Assembly (NCBI GenBank): GCA_000063525.1
Contig: CT978603.1
Location: 739,105 to 803,104, forward strand
Source: Synechococcus sp. RCC307
GTDB lineage: Bacteria; Cyanobacteriota; Cyanobacteriia; PCC-6307; Cyanobiaceae
Direction of reading: 5' to 3'
DNA: 64,000 bases
The notes under the pieces were generated by a model, which saw only the letters and a program-made list of their open reading frames with translations, ran no database searches and was not told the origin of the DNA. Each line of letters starts with the position of its first letter. The stretch's first letter is position 1. This document shows positions 53,271 through 64,000 of the stretch, piece after piece. The position numbers and the translations under genes are program-made.

Positions 53271-53942
53271 ATGGAGCTTTCCAGTCGTCAGGCGGACCTT
53301 GATGCCCTCGCGCGGCAGCAAATCCCTGGCTATTCGAGCCTGGCCAGGCTGTCAGTCTCGCTGTTGGCGGGCTATCCCTCGCTGCAGCCTTCGGGTTCCC
53401 AGGTGTTGGTGGTGGGATGCGGCACCGGCGCGGAGTTGCGTGAAGCCCAGGGCCTACGCCCGGATTGGGCCCTGACCGGGGTTGACCCTGCGGCCTCATT
53501 GCTCGATGAAGCCCGTCGCCGCCTGGGGGCTGCGGCTCAGCAGGTGCGCTGGGTGGACAGTCGCGTCGAAGATCTTCCTGGTGAGGCCAGTTATGGCGCT
53601 GCTATTGCTGTGTTGGTGCTGCAAGAGCTGCCCGACGATGGAGCCAAGCTGGCGTTTTTAAGCGCCTTGGCCCGTTTGCTGCAGCCCGGCGCTCCGCTGG
53701 TGTTGGTGGATGTGTTGGCGGGCTTTGGTGGCATGGCGAGCGGCACGACTCAGCAGTTTCAGGCTGCCCTGAAGCGATTTCAGGGTGATGCCAATACCCA
53801 AGCGGTGACACCAGCGACTCCGTTGCATCTCATTGGTGAAGCCCGCCGCTCTGCCCTGCTGGCAGCGGCTGGCTTTAGTGATCCTCTGCGCTTTTATCAG
53901 GCGCTTCAGGTGGAGGGAGTGGTGGTTCAGAAGCGGCCGTGA
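53271..53942 (+). CDS. Class I SAM-dependent methyltransferase
   Basis: 223 residues. Motif I VLVVGCGTGAELREAQG, acidic loop TGVDPAASLLDEARRR, then YGAAIAVLVLQELPDDGAK and LLQPGAPLVLVDVLAGFG. A small-molecule methyltransferase with unknown substrate. Divergent from the ferredoxin gene; the last 68 bases overlap the convergent ppa gene. Confidence 0.78.
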   Translation: MELSSRQADLDALARQQIPGYSSLARLSVSLLAGYPSLQPSGSQVLVVGCGTGAELREAQGLRPDWALTGVDPAASLLDEARRRLGAAAQQVRWVDSRVEDLPGEASYGAAIAVLVLQELPDDGAKLAFLSALARLLQPGAPLVLVDVLAGFGGMASGTTQQFQAALKRFQGDANTQAVTPATPLHLIGEARRSALLAAAGFSDPLRFYQALQVEGVVVQKRP

Positions 53943-54435
53943 TGCAGCGTTTGATGTGCTCAAACACCGGTAAGCCTTCACTCCAGCCCTGAATTTCCGT
54001 CATGCGGCCATCCAAGCCGCGGTGGGTGCGGAAGAACTCGGCAATATCTTCGAGCTGTTGAGCAGAAATCTGCCCCAGGTTGCTCATCCGATCGAGATGG
54101 GGATCGTTGGCCGGCACGCAAAGGATCTTGGCGTCGAAGCGCCCGTTATCAATCACTTCCAACATCCCGATGGGTCGCGTCAAGATCAGGCACCCCGGAA
54201 AGGTGGGCTCTTCCATCACCACCATGGCGTCGAGCGGTGAGCCGTCGTCCGCCAGGGTGTTGGGAACAAAGCCGTAATCAAAGGGGTATTGCACCGAGGG
54301 ATGGAGCACCCGGTCGAGCCCCATCAGTCCCGGTGCCGGCAGGTATTCGTATTTGTTACGCCCACCCGCTGGGACTTCAACCACCACGTGGAGCAAGCCG
54401 ATGCTCGGCTGCGCGGGAATGGCACTCAAGTCCAT
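53875..54435 (-). CDS. ppa: Inorganic pyrophosphatase
   Basis: 186 residues. Family I soluble pyrophosphatase: VVEVPAGGRNKYEYLPAPGL, LHPSVQYPFDYGFVPNTLADD with the metal-binding Asp, GSPLDAMVVMEEPTFPG and CVPANDPHLDRM. Hydrolyses PPi from biosynthesis. The C-terminal 20 or so residues (EPPLPPPEAPDKSAEDH) are a low-complexity tail coded over the methyltransferase gene. Confidence 0.93.
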   Translation of the reverse strand: MDLSAIPAQPSIGLLHVVVEVPAGGRNKYEYLPAPGLMGLDRVLHPSVQYPFDYGFVPNTLADDGSPLDAMVVMEEPTFPGCLILTRPIGMLEVIDNGRFDAKILCVPANDPHLDRMSNLGQISAQQLEDIAEFFRTHRGLDGRMTEIQGWSEGLPVFEHIKRCITAASEPPLPPPEAPDKSAEDH

Positions 54436-54447
54436 CGCGGCTCGAAG

Positions 54448-54675
54448 TCAGGATTGACGAAAAAGGGATCCTGTCCAGCTTGGCGTTGGTGCTGGGTTGA
54501 TTGGCAACACCGAATCAGCCAACACAACACTCAAGGGCAGCAGGAGTGCGGCAAGACCGATGGCGAGGCCGGTGAGTTGATCAACGGGACGAATTCCTCG
54601 ACTGTGAGGCTCGTCAGAGCTGTTGCCTGTCTCGGTGCCAGTGTCGCTGGGCGACTGAATCAGGGCAGGGGTCAT
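54448..54675 (-). CDS. Small single-helix membrane protein
   Basis: 75 residues: a polar N-terminus (SDTGTETGNSSDEPHSRG), one membrane helix (LTGLAIGLAALLLPLSVVLA) and a short Pro-rich end. Twelve bases upstream of ppa on the same strand, so likely co-transcribed. Family not recognised. Confidence 0.5.
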   Translation of the reverse strand: MTPALIQSPSDTGTETGNSSDEPHSRGIRPVDQLTGLAIGLAALLLPLSVVLADSVLPINPAPTPSWTGSLFRQS

Positions 54676-54778
54676 GGAGACAAAACGGGAACAACCCGCT
54701 CAACGCAAAGTTGAGTCACAGCTGGCAGGAAGCCCGCAGGGGTCGTCCTTATCATGCCACCGCTGGAGAAATCTGTCG
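54676..54778. other. Short intergenic stretch
   Basis: Bases between the small membrane protein start and the end of the helix-turn-helix-like gene. I see no gene, RNA or hairpin that stands out. It would contain the promoter of the small gene and ppa. Confidence 0.3.
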
Positions 54779-55237
54779 TCAGGCCGCTGAACGCTTTCTC
54801 TCGGAAGCTGACAGGCGAGCGCTGAGATCGGCTGCAGGCTCGACGCCGGAGGAGGCGAGCAAGTCACGGATCTCCCGGAGCTCATCAAGGATGGTGCTCA
54901 GCAGCTGCTGAGTAGCTGAATAGGGGGAATTAAGAACTTCAACCGTGACTTCTTTGATGCGGAGTACATCACGAGCAAAGCGTGCCACCTCATTTGGGTG
55001 AAACATCAGCGGATCTTTTTGATCGCTTCTGTACTCAGGATTGAGCTTTCTAGGATTAAACGGAGGGTTGAGATTGCGAGGGTCAGTATTTGTGTAGCGG
55101 TATACAGATGCACGAGAACGGTTCAGCGCTCGCTGAACTTCATCAATACCGATTAAGCCCTCAGCGCTTTCGCCGGAAGGGGTTACAGGTGCCTCGGATT
55201 CAGTTCCGGCATATCCCGCAGGAGGCATAGCAACCAT
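54779..55237 (-). CDS. Conserved cyanobacterial protein with possible HTH
   Basis: 152 residues. A segment near 28-46 (IGIDEVQRALNRSRASVYRY) reads like a recombinase- or MerR-type helix-turn-helix, followed by TNTDPRNLNPPFNPRKLNPE and a long C-terminal helix (LLSTILDELREIRDLLASSG) that could dimerise. A DNA-binding role is inferred. I know of no characterised member. Divergent from proS. Confidence 0.6.
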   Translation of the reverse strand: MVAMPPAGYAGTESEAPVTPSGESAEGLIGIDEVQRALNRSRASVYRYTNTDPRNLNPPFNPRKLNPEYRSDQKDPLMFHPNEVARFARDVLRIKEVTVEVLNSPYSATQQLLSTILDELREIRDLLASSGVEPAADLSARLSASERKRSAA

Positions 55238-55409
55238 GAGACGGCGATTGGACGAGCTGGAATGGCCAGACCCTAGCAGATGTTTTCCTCTGAGGCATAA
55301 ATAATTCTCAGCCTGTGGAGGTTAGTGAATCGTCCCCATGAGACTCAATTTACTTTCTTCGTCTTCAATGCCTCGGTGATAGGTTCCGCCACCTGTTCTG
55401 CTGCAAGCG
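55238..55409. promoter_or_regulatory. Divergent region between the HTH-like gene and proS
   Basis: 172 bases, AT-rich in the middle. A small inverted repeat CTGAG...CTCAG brackets GCATAAATAATT (about 55292-55313), a candidate operator or -10 region for the minus-strand gene. Promoters of both genes must lie here, but none can be assigned firmly. Confidence 0.35.
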
Positions 55410-57212
55410 ATGCGCGTCTCCGCCCTGTTGTTGGTGACGCTGCGCGATGACCCGGCAGAAGCGGAAATTCCTTCCCACAAACTGCTGTTGCGTGGCGGCT
55501 ATATCCGCCGTGTGGCCTCGGGGATTTACGCCTATCTGCCTTTGATGTGGCGCGTGCTGCGCAAGGTCTCGGCGATCGTTCGCCAAGAAATGGATGCCGC
55601 CGGTGCCCTCGAAACCCTGCTGCCCCAGCTGCAACCCGCTGAGCTTTGGCAGCGCAGTGGTCGTTGGTCGGGCTACACCGCTGGGGAAGGAATCATGTTT
55701 CACCTGCAGGACCGCCAGGACCGGGAGCTGGGGCTTGGCCCCACCCACGAAGAGGTGATCACAGCGCTGGCTGCCGACCTGCTGCGCTCCTACCGCCAGC
55801 TCCCCGTCAACCTCTATCAGATCCAAACGAAATTCAGAGATGAAATCCGCCCGCGCTTCGGCTTGATGCGTGGCCGCGAATTCATCATGAAAGATGCCTA
55901 TTCCTTCCATGCCAGCGCTGAAGATCTCGGCCGCGGCTATGCCGCCATGGATCAGGCCTATCGCCGCATCTTTTCCCGCTGCGGTCTTCAGGTTGTGGCT
56001 GTTCAAGCCGACAGCGGTGCCATCGGTGGTTCCGCTAGCCAGGAGTTCATGGTCACCGCTGAAGCCGGTGAAGACCTCATTCTCAGCAGTGCGGATGGCT
56101 CCTATGCGGCCAACCAAGAGCGGGCCGAATCCCTGCCGGCTGAGCCGGTGCCCCTGCAGAGCGCGACAGCCGCTGAGCTGGACACCCCCGGGCAAACCAG
56201 CATTGATGCCTTGGTGGAGGCCCAGGGCTGGCACGCCTCTCAGTTGGTCAAAGTGATCCTGTTGGTGGCGCGCTTTGAGCAAGGTCGCCAGCAGCCCCTG
56301 CTGGTCTCTCTGCGCGGTGATCAACAGCTCAATGAAGTGACGCTGGCCAATTGGCTCAATCAGCAGCACGGCCAGGCTTGGGGTGCTCTCTTAGGCATTG
56401 AGCCGTTGGAGGCCAAGCATCTGGCAGCTGAAAAAGTGCCTGCCTTTGGCTACCTCGGCCCTGATCTCAGTGATGCGGTTTTGCAGGGCAGCAAAAAATT
56501 GGAGAGCAGCTTTTTGCGTTTGGCCGATCCAACGGCCCTGGATTTGCCCCTGTTCATTTGCGGAGCCAACCGCTTCAATGCCCATCGCCTCGCCGCTAAT
56601 TGGAGCGAGCCCGGCATGGCCAGCCCTCAGCGCGTCGAGCTGCGCGCCGCGCTGCCCGGTGATCGCTGTTGCCATGACCCCAGCCAACAGCTGCAGGCCC
56701 GCCGCGGCATTGAAGTGGGCCACATCTTCCAGCTGGGGCTCAAGTACTCCGAGGCCCTCGGCGCCACCTTTGCCAACGAGCAGGGGCAAGACGCCCCCCT
56801 TTGGATGGGTTGCTACGGCATTGGCGTGTCGCGCTTGGCCCAAGCCGCCGTTGAGCAGCACCATGACTCCGCCGGCATGGTGTGGCCTGTGCCCATCGCA
56901 CCGTTTGAAGTGGTGATCGTGATCGCCAGCAGCAAAGAAGCGCAGCAGGTGGAGTTGGCCGAAGATCTTTATGGGCAGTTGCAGCAGGCTGGCGTCGATG
57001 TGCTGCTCGATGACCGCAACGAGCGGGCCGGCGTGAAATTCAAAGACGCCGAACTCATCGGCATTCCTTGGCGCCTGGTGGTGGGACGCGGTGCTGTCAA
57101 TGGCCAGGTGGAGCTGGTGGAGCGCTGCAGTGGCGAGAAGCAGGAGGGTCCCCACCAAGACTTGATGGCTCAGTTGCTGCAGACCCTGGATCAACAACGT
57201 CAGGGGTTGTGA
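55410..57212 (+). CDS. proS: Prolyl-tRNA synthetase (bacterial type)
   Basis: 600 residues. Class II synthetase with the INS editing domain between motifs 2 and 3 (about 225-400). Motif text: LRGGYIRRVASGIYAYLPL, LGPTHEEVITALAADLLRSY, IQTKFRDEIRPRFGLMRGRE, then the C-terminal anticodon domain (EVVIVIASSKEAQQVELAED). Charges tRNA-Pro. ATG 55410. The frame ends at the GTGATG where the next lipoprotein starts. Confidence 0.95.
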   Translation: MRVSALLLVTLRDDPAEAEIPSHKLLLRGGYIRRVASGIYAYLPLMWRVLRKVSAIVRQEMDAAGALETLLPQLQPAELWQRSGRWSGYTAGEGIMFHLQDRQDRELGLGPTHEEVITALAADLLRSYRQLPVNLYQIQTKFRDEIRPRFGLMRGREFIMKDAYSFHASAEDLGRGYAAMDQAYRRIFSRCGLQVVAVQADSGAIGGSASQEFMVTAEAGEDLILSSADGSYAANQERAESLPAEPVPLQSATAAELDTPGQTSIDALVEAQGWHASQLVKVILLVARFEQGRQQPLLVSLRGDQQLNEVTLANWLNQQHGQAWGALLGIEPLEAKHLAAEKVPAFGYLGPDLSDAVLQGSKKLESSFLRLADPTALDLPLFICGANRFNAHRLAANWSEPGMASPQRVELRAALPGDRCCHDPSQQLQARRGIEVGHIFQLGLKYSEALGATFANEQGQDAPLWMGCYGIGVSRLAQAAVEQHHDSAGMVWPVPIAPFEVVIVIASSKEAQQVELAEDLYGQLQQAGVDVLLDDRNERAGVKFKDAELIGIPWRLVVGRGAVNGQVELVERCSGEKQEGPHQDLMAQLLQTLDQQRQGL

Positions 57213-57634
57213 TGAGACGCTCTTTGGCTGCTGCTGCTGCTGCCCTCGCGGCTGTGCTGGTGGGGTGCCGTGCCGCTCCCCCGGTGCCTCCGATGACCGC
57301 CGAGCGACGTTTGGAGATCGGCCCTGCTGAGAACGAGCTGACACTCCCCGGCGGCGTGCGTCAGCTGAGCATCCCTGTGCGGCTGGAGCGCTCCCCCAGC
57401 GAAGCCATGACCTTGGTGGTGGAGCTGCAATGCGATGACCAGCAACCGCAAAACAGCGTGGTCAGCCTGACCCGCATTCGCCAACGTGATGCCTTGCTCG
57501 GACTGAACCGCCGCGACCCCTCCTTGGAGCGCAGTTGGTCGGGCCAGGATCGCGATTTGCCGCCCGCCTGGACGCAACAGCTGCTGGTCAAGCACTGCCG
57601 CGCCGCCCTGCCGCCGGCTTGGAACACCCCTTAA
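57212..57634 (+). CDS. Predicted lipoprotein of unknown function
   Basis: 140 residues from ATG 57212 (GTG one codon before). Signal peptide with lipobox LVGC near residue 18 (AAALAAVLVGCRAAPPVP). The mature part shows beta-strand-like text (GGVRQLSIPVRLERSPSEAM). No named family. It sits between proS and psb27, overlapping proS by 1-4 bases, so it is probably in one operon with them. Confidence 0.7.
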   Translation: MRRSLAAAAAALAAVLVGCRAAPPVPPMTAERRLEIGPAENELTLPGGVRQLSIPVRLERSPSEAMTLVVELQCDDQQPQNSVVSLTRIRQRDALLGLNRRDPSLERSWSGQDRDLPPAWTQQLLVKHCRAALPPAWNTP

Positions 57635-57663
57635 AGTCCTGCTCAATCTGCCGGCTTTTCTCT

Positions 57664-58089
57664 GTGTTTGCTGCGTTGCGGGGCTTCGGCCAACAGCTGG
57701 TGCGTGCCGGCCTTCAGCTGTTGTTGGTGGTGGCCTTGGTGTTTGGCTTGAGCGCTTGTGGGGGCACCCCCTCTGGCCTCACCGGCACCTATGTGGATGA
57801 CACCGTCAGCGTGGCCAAAAGCCTGCTGAGCATCATCGCTCCAGAGGACGGTCAAGCCAGCAGCGAGCAGCAGCAGCAAGCGCGCGACCTGATCAACGAG
57901 TACATCTCCCTGTATCGCCCCAATAGCCGCGTCAATGGTTTGGCCTCCTTCACCACCATGCAGACGGCGTTGAACTCCCTGGCCGCCCACTACGCCAGTT
58001 ACAACAATCGCCCGCTGTCTGACGACCTGCGCGCCCGTCTGGAAAAGGAGCTCCACAAGGCTGAGCTCAGTGTCGTCCGCGGCAGCTGA
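57664..58089 (+). CDS. psb27: Psb27, photosystem II assembly lipoprotein
   Basis: 141 residues from GTG 57664; the frame is open further upstream but only the part from VFAALRGFG has a signal-peptide look. Lipobox GLSACGG. The mature four-helix domain matches Psb27: TYVDDTVSVAKSLLSII, QQQARDLINEYISLYRPN, GLASFTTMQTALNSLAAHYA and LRARLEKELHKAELSV. It binds CP43 at the lumenal face during PSII assembly and repair. Confidence 0.92.
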   Translation: MFAALRGFGQQLVRAGLQLLLVVALVFGLSACGGTPSGLTGTYVDDTVSVAKSLLSIIAPEDGQASSEQQQQARDLINEYISLYRPNSRVNGLASFTTMQTALNSLAAHYASYNNRPLSDDLRARLEKELHKAELSVVRGS

Positions 58090-58124
58090 TTTTTTGACGC
58101 GGGGGTGGTTGATCTGAAAAAATC
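58088..58124 (+). promoter_or_regulatory. A/T-tract inverted repeat between psb27 and purA
   Basis: GATTTTTT (58088-58095, overlapping the psb27 stop) and AAAAAATC (58117-58124) form a perfect 8-base inverted repeat around 21 G-rich bases. In RNA the stem would be weak. It stands out in GC-rich DNA and could be a terminator-like or regulatory element before purA (TTG start at 58163). Confidence 0.35.
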
Positions 58125-58150
58125 GCGGATTGTTCGGATTGCGGCCCTGA

Positions 58151-60483
<2,333 letters not shown>

Positions 60484-60794
60484 GGCTGCTGGTCAGCCAG
60501 CTGCTGTAGGCCTCTGAGCACTGGCCTGACAGCACAATCCACTCCGGTACGTCGTAGCTGTGGAGCTGGTGCAGTGCGATCTGCAGTGCGTCTAGTTGAT
60601 CGGCACTGGTCTTGATCAACAGCTGCACTTCGCTGTCTCGCTCGATGCGGCCCTGCCAGTGATACAGCGACTGCTGCGCCTGCAAGGCGATGCAGGCTGC
60701 GAGGCGTTGCTCCAGCAACTGGGCCGCCAGGGCTTCGGCGTTGGCTTGGTTGGCTTCGGTGGTGAGCACCACGACCAGCTTCACAGAGCAATCC

Positions 60795-61562
60795 TCATGG
60801 CGGCCATCCCAGCCTGGCGAGCAGCGGTTCGATTTCCAAGCCATGGGGATCACGGCTTTCTGGTCTGGCCAGCAGCAGCAGTTTCAGGCCCATGGTTTGG
60901 CAGATTCGATGCCATTGCTGCTCCGGTGGTCCGCCCGATTGACGGGCCAGCACCGCCGTGATGCTCCAGCGCCGGCAGAGCCCTGCTTCCACCGATCCCT
61001 CCAGGCTGCTGCTGGTGTGCGGCCGTAGGCAGGCAATGCGCTCAGCCGGTAGGCCCAATTGCAGCGCCTGGCCCAAGGCGCTGGCCGACGGCAGCAGCCG
61101 CACAGCATGCTCGCGGGCCCGGCTGAAGCTCAAGGCTGCAGCGAGTTCGCGGGCGCCCAGGGCCAGCAGCAGGCTGTCGCGCTCCAACGGCTGATCGGCC
61201 AGGTCTTCAAGCCGCTCCAGCACGGTGGCCCCTGGGCTGTTGAACATCGGCCGCTGCAGCCGCAGCAGAGGTTGACTCAATGCCTTGCAGGCCTTGGCCA
61301 CGGCGGGATGAATGCTGCGGGCAAAGGGGTGCGCCGCGTCCACCACCCAGCGGCAGGGCCATTGGGCGAAGGCGTTTTGAACCGCTGCCTCATCGCCCAG
61401 GGCACCCACCTGTAGCTCGAGTGCGGGGTGAGCCGGATACGCCCGTGCGGCTGTGCTGCTCACCACGCTCACCCGCAGCTGCCATCCACGCCGCAACAAC
61501 TCGGCGGCCAGGGGCGGCCCTTCCCCGGTGCCGCTGAGCAGCCAGATGCGCTGCTCATCCAT
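60795..61562 (-). CDS. cobK: Precorrin-6A reductase (CobK)
   Basis: 255 residues from ATG 61562 (MDEQRIWLLSGTGEGPPLAA). Reduces precorrin-6A in cobalamin synthesis. CobK family features: GTGEG loop, VVDAAHPFARSIHPAVAKAC, LLALGARELAAAL, ACLRPHTSSSLEGSVEAGL, and VLARQSGGPPEQQ, near the C-terminal KxSGxxG-type region. Divergent from ssb; cutA follows after 10 bases. Confidence 0.88.
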   Translation of the reverse strand: MDEQRIWLLSGTGEGPPLAAELLRRGWQLRVSVVSSTAARAYPAHPALELQVGALGDEAAVQNAFAQWPCRWVVDAAHPFARSIHPAVAKACKALSQPLLRLQRPMFNSPGATVLERLEDLADQPLERDSLLLALGARELAAALSFSRAREHAVRLLPSASALGQALQLGLPAERIACLRPHTSSSLEGSVEAGLCRRWSITAVLARQSGGPPEQQWHRICQTMGLKLLLLARPESRDPHGLEIEPLLARLGWPP

Positions 61563-61620
61563 GGCACTGGCTCCACTGGCTTGCATGGGTGAGGATGGGC
61601 GCCACAACGCCGCGATCGAC

Positions 61621-62085
61621 GTGAATCACTGCCTGCTCGAGGTGGAAGTGCTGGGGGCGCCCACGATCCGATACACCCAAGACAACCAGATGCCGATTGC
61701 CGAGATGCAGGTTCGCATCGATGGTTTGCGGGCCGAAGATCCCTCTGGTGAGCTCAAGGTGGTGGGTTTTGGCAGCCTGGCTCAGGACCTGCAAAGCCGC
61801 GTGCAAGTGGGCCAACGCTTGGTGCTCGAAGGCCGGCTGCGTATGAACACCACGGCCCGCGCAGATGGCATCAAAGAGAAAAAAGCCGAATTCACCCTCT
61901 CCCGCATGCACCCGGTGGCTGGTGGTGGAGCTCCGGCTCCGGCCCCCAGCGCCGCCTCTGCGCCTGCCGCGGCTCCAGCTCCTCAGGCCGCCCCCGCTCG
62001 CGCCTCTGCTCCTGCTGCAGCTGAAGCGCCTAGCTGGAACACCGGCCCGCTGGTGGACCTCCCCGACGATGAGATTCCCTTCTAA
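61621..62085 (+). CDS. ssb: Single-stranded DNA-binding protein
   Basis: 154 residues from GTG 61621 (VNHCLLEVEVLGAPTIRYTQ). OB-fold core to about residue 95 (RVQVGQRLVLEGRLRMNTTA), then a flexible Ala/Pro-rich linker of about 40 residues, and the acidic tip DLPDDEIPF that recruits partner proteins. Binds ssDNA in replication and repair. Low-complexity linker is typical of SSB. Confidence 0.88.
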   Translation: MNHCLLEVEVLGAPTIRYTQDNQMPIAEMQVRIDGLRAEDPSGELKVVGFGSLAQDLQSRVQVGQRLVLEGRLRMNTTARADGIKEKKAEFTLSRMHPVAGGGAPAPAPSAASAPAAAPAPQAAPARASAPAAAEAPSWNTGPLVDLPDDEIPF

Positions 62086-62093
62086 GCAGGGAA

Positions 62094-62273
62094 TCAAGGC
62101 TGAGAGATGTGCTGACTGGTTTGATCCAGGAGCTGCCCGAGTTCGCGCTCGAGAGCAGCCAGATCAAGCCGTAGTTCGGGCCACTGGCCCTGGTCCAATT
62201 GGCGCAACAGCCAACGCCGGTCTTGCTGCAATTGGTTCAGCAGCTCGGCTGGCGTGGTCTCGGCGTCGCTCAT
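62094..62273 (-). CDS. Small helical hypothetical protein
   Basis: 59 residues from ATG 62273; the open frame extends to 62381 but the extra part overlaps the divergent gene. Entirely helical and charged (LLNQLQQDRRWLLRQLDQG, LDLAALERELGQLLDQ), with a coiled-coil look. Conserved-type small cyanobacterial protein, function unknown. Converges on ssb after 8 bases. Confidence 0.5.
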   Translation of the reverse strand: MSDAETTPAELLNQLQQDRRWLLRQLDQGQWPELRLDLAALERELGQLLDQTSQHISQP

Positions 62274-62325
62274 GGCCCTTGGCTTTTCGCCATTATTTTC
62301 GCTCGCCTTACGGGAAGATGACGCG

Positions 62326-62868
62326 ATGAAGGATTTGTTCTCTCCAGGCTCGCTGCTCACCGTGGCTGGTGCCGTGCTCACGGTGATTGGTTCGGTGGCC
62401 TATGCCACCGACTCCCCCAACGTGAGTTTGCCGACGATTTTCTATGGCATCCCCATCTTTCTGGGTGGCTTGGCGCTCAAGTCTTCCGAGCTGCCGCCTC
62501 CCGTTCGGCTGACCCCGGCGGCTCAGTTCAGTGAGCTGCGCGACTCCACTGGCACCAAAGAGCAGCTCAAGCTGCTGAAGGATGTGGTGCGCTGGCGCTA
62601 TGGCCAAAAGGCTCACCTGGAGAGTTCCTTGGAAGCCCTCAAGCTCTGGGATGAGGAGAATCCACCCCAACTGCAGAGCATTGCCGAGTACGACCACGGC
62701 GGCCGCTACGCCCTGGAGATGGTGTTTGAGTTGGGCGATGTGCCCCGTGAGCACTGGCATCAGAAGGCCGACCGGTTGGGGCGCTTTTTTGGGCCTGGCT
62801 TGGAGGCGAGCCTGGAGGATGGAGAGGCTGATCTGCTCATCGTGCAACTGCGTCAGCCATGTCCCTAG
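62326..62868 (+). CDS. DUF2854 membrane-associated protein
   Basis: 180 residues from ATG 62326. Two N-terminal membrane helices ([19 protein letters not shown] and [20 protein letters not shown]) then a cytoplasmic domain with [20 protein letters not shown] and [20 protein letters not shown]. Matches the DUF2854 family of cyanobacteria and plastids; function unknown. Overlaps argB by 10 bases if argB starts at 62859. Confidence 0.75.
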   Translation: MKDLFSPGSLLTVAGAVLTVIGSVAYATDSPNVSLPTIFYGIPIFLGGLALKSSELPPPVRLTPAAQFSELRDSTGTKEQLKLLKDVVRWRYGQKAHLESSLEALKLWDEENPPQLQSIAEYDHGGRYALEMVFELGDVPREHWHQKADRLGRFFGPGLEASLEDGEADLLIVQLRQPCP

Positions 62869-63749
62869 AGCCAGCCATGACAACACCGGATGTCTTGCGG
62901 GTTGAGGTCCTTAGCGAGGCTCTTCCTTATATCCAGCGTTTTCGTGGTCGCCGGGTTGTGATCAAGTACGGCGGAGCCGCCATGGTTCGCGAAGACCTGC
63001 GTGATGCGGTGTTTCGCGATGTGGCTCTGCTGGCCAGCGTTGGCGTCGAGCCGGTGGTGGTGCATGGCGGTGGTCCTGAAATCAACCAGTGGCTCAATCG
63101 CCTCTCGATCGAACCGGTGTTTCAAGAGGGGCTGCGGGTTACCTGCCCCGACACCATGGACGTGGTGGAGATGGTGCTGGTTGGCCGCGTCAACAAACAG
63201 ATCGTCAATGGCCTCAACCGCGTCGGTGGCCGGGCGGTGGGGTTGAGCGGCGCCGATGGTGGCCTGGTGCAGGCCCGAACGCATGGCGATGGGTCTTTGG
63301 GATTGGTGGGGGATGTGGCCCAGGTGGATCCCTCGGTGATCATTCCGCTGCTTGATCAGGGCTACATCCCGGTGATCTCGAGCGTGGCCCCGAACCATGA
63401 GGGCCAGCCCTACAACATCAATGCCGACACGGTGGCGGGTGAATTGGCCGCGGCGATGGATGCCGAAAAACTGATCCTGCTGACCGACACTCCAGGAATC
63501 CTGCGGGACCGCGATGATCCCGAGTCATTGATTGATCAGCTCAGCCTGTCGGAGGCGCGCGAGCTGATTCATGCCGGTGTGGTGGCAGGCGGCATGGTTC
63601 CCAAAACCGAGTGCTGCATTCGCGCGTTGGCCCAAGGAGTGCGGGCGGCCCACATTCTTGATGGCCGCGTTCCCCATTCCTTGCTGCTTGAGGTGTTCAC
63701 CAACTCAGGAATCGGCACGATGGTGTTGGGAAGCCGCCAGCAGGGCTGA
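62859..63749 (+). CDS. argB: N-acetylglutamate kinase
   Basis: 296 residues from ATG 62859; ATG 62877 ([12 protein letters not shown]) is an equally good start and would remove 6 residues. Second step of arginine synthesis. Amino-acid-kinase fold: [72 protein letters not shown] and a C-terminal loop [20 protein letters not shown]. Cyanobacterial NAGK is activated by PII; the C-terminus ([13 protein letters not shown]) fits the regulated type. Confidence 0.95.
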   Translation: MSLEPAMTTPDVLRVEVLSEALPYIQRFRGRRVVIKYGGAAMVREDLRDAVFRDVALLASVGVEPVVVHGGGPEINQWLNRLSIEPVFQEGLRVTCPDTMDVVEMVLVGRVNKQIVNGLNRVGGRAVGLSGADGGLVQARTHGDGSLGLVGDVAQVDPSVIIPLLDQGYIPVISSVAPNHEGQPYNINADTVAGELAAAMDAEKLILLTDTPGILRDRDDPESLIDQLSLSEARELIHAGVVAGGMVPKTECCIRALAQGVRAAHILDGRVPHSLLLEVFTNSGIGTMVLGSRQQG

Positions 63750-63753
63750 GGCC

Positions 63754-64000
63754 ATGGACCAGGCGATCAAGGCCGCTGAAAGCGCGTTGGGTTGCGGCGA
63801 ATACCGGCGGGTGTTGCAGCTGCTGGAGCCTTTGGCTGCCGAGTTGCCGGTCACCATGAAGCTTGGCGCCGAGGTGCGCCTGCTGCAGGCCACAGCCCAT
63901 CAGGGGCTCGGCGATGCTGAGCGAGCCAAACAGAGTTGCCGTGCTGCCGCCCAGTGCGGTGATGGGGAGCTGCGCCGGCAAGCCCGCGCCCTGTTGGCCG
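63754..64000 (+). CDS. TPR-like protein, cut by window edge
   Basis: ATG 63754, open to the end of the window (82 residues seen). Helical repeat text: AIKAAESALGCGEYRRVLQL, AEVRLLQATAHQGLGDAERA and ELRRQARALLA, which reads like two tetratricopeptide-type helices pairs. Conserved in cyanobacteria next to argB by recollection of gene order only. Function unknown. Confidence 0.6.
   Translation, partial: MDQAIKAAESALGCGEYRRVLQLLEPLAAELPVTMKLGAEVRLLQATAHQGLGDAERAKQSCRAAAQCGDGELRRQARALLA

Noticed and set aside
55365-56369. 334-residue minus-strand ORF opposite proS
   Set aside because: Shadow of proS; composition rich in Gly/His/Gln and no recognisable family.

Overview
The window reads as a contiguous piece of chromosome from an alpha-cyanobacterium of the Synechococcus/Cyanobium type. 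Evidence: a complete alpha-carboxysome operon with form IA Rubisco, a Psb27 photosystem II factor, a ferrochelatase with a C-terminal chlorophyll-binding-type helix, an NDH-1 CO2-uptake module, a cyAbrB regulator and a Tic22 homologue. DNA is GC-rich, genes are very tightly packed (many start/stop overlaps such as ATGA, TTGA and GTGTGA), and there is no insertion sequence, prophage, CRISPR array, rRNA or tRNA that I can support. The strain cannot be determined from the sequence alone.

Layout. 1-1870: an edge-truncated unknown gene, a DUF308/HdeD-like membrane protein and two small conserved unknowns. 2021-17360: an inorganic-carbon superlocus: csoS1D, rdgB (opposite strand), sbtA-sbtB (Na+/bicarbonate transporter and its PII-like partner), then csoS1A-cbbL-cbbS-csoS2-csoSCA-csoS4A-csoS4B-csoS1E-ferritin-like, then ndhF4-ndhD4-chpX(cupB) and the Rubisco assembly factor acRAF. 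Bicarbonate import, CO2-to-bicarbonate conversion, the carboxysome shell, carbonic anhydrase, Rubisco and a Rubisco chaperone are thus all encoded within about 15 kb.

17346-33606: housekeeping and envelope genes: dnaA, an HtrA-like lipoprotein protease, two glycosyltransferase-like proteins, a GNAT acetyltransferase, an alpha/beta hydrolase, an MsbA-like ABC exporter, hisG, gloB, ridA, an EamA transporter, a DUF4079 protein, an ABC-F ATPase with no normal start codon, a two-lobed aspartic protease, cyAbrB, a periplasmic-binding-like protein, Tic22 and a nuclease-fold protein. 33701-47848: ppk2, ilvB with a zinc-ribbon tail, hemH, a chromosomal tyrosine recombinase-like protein, a methyltransferase, cobO, pyrH-frr, a geranylgeranyl-reductase-family flavoprotein, a phytase-like esterase, transaldolase with EF-hands, and ftsI with an FtsL-like partner.

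47852-64000: CPBP protease, tandem histidine phosphatase, a dihydroorotase homologue that appears to have lost catalytic residues, lepB, a Nif11-like small protein, a ferredoxin, ppa, proS, psb27, purA, a PfkB kinase, cutA, cobK, ssb, a DUF2854 protein, argB and an edge-truncated TPR-like gene. No intergenic stretch exceeds about 300 bases; the longest, 40649-40941, holds one doubtful small ORF.

I do not see a wholly unknown multi-gene system. The items most worth a second look are the hairpins that punctuate the carboxysome operon, the non-AUG start problem of the ABC-F gene, the tandem-DTGA protease, the zinc-ribbon acetolactate synthase, the degenerate dihydroorotase and the recombinase with Tyr in place of the catalytic His.
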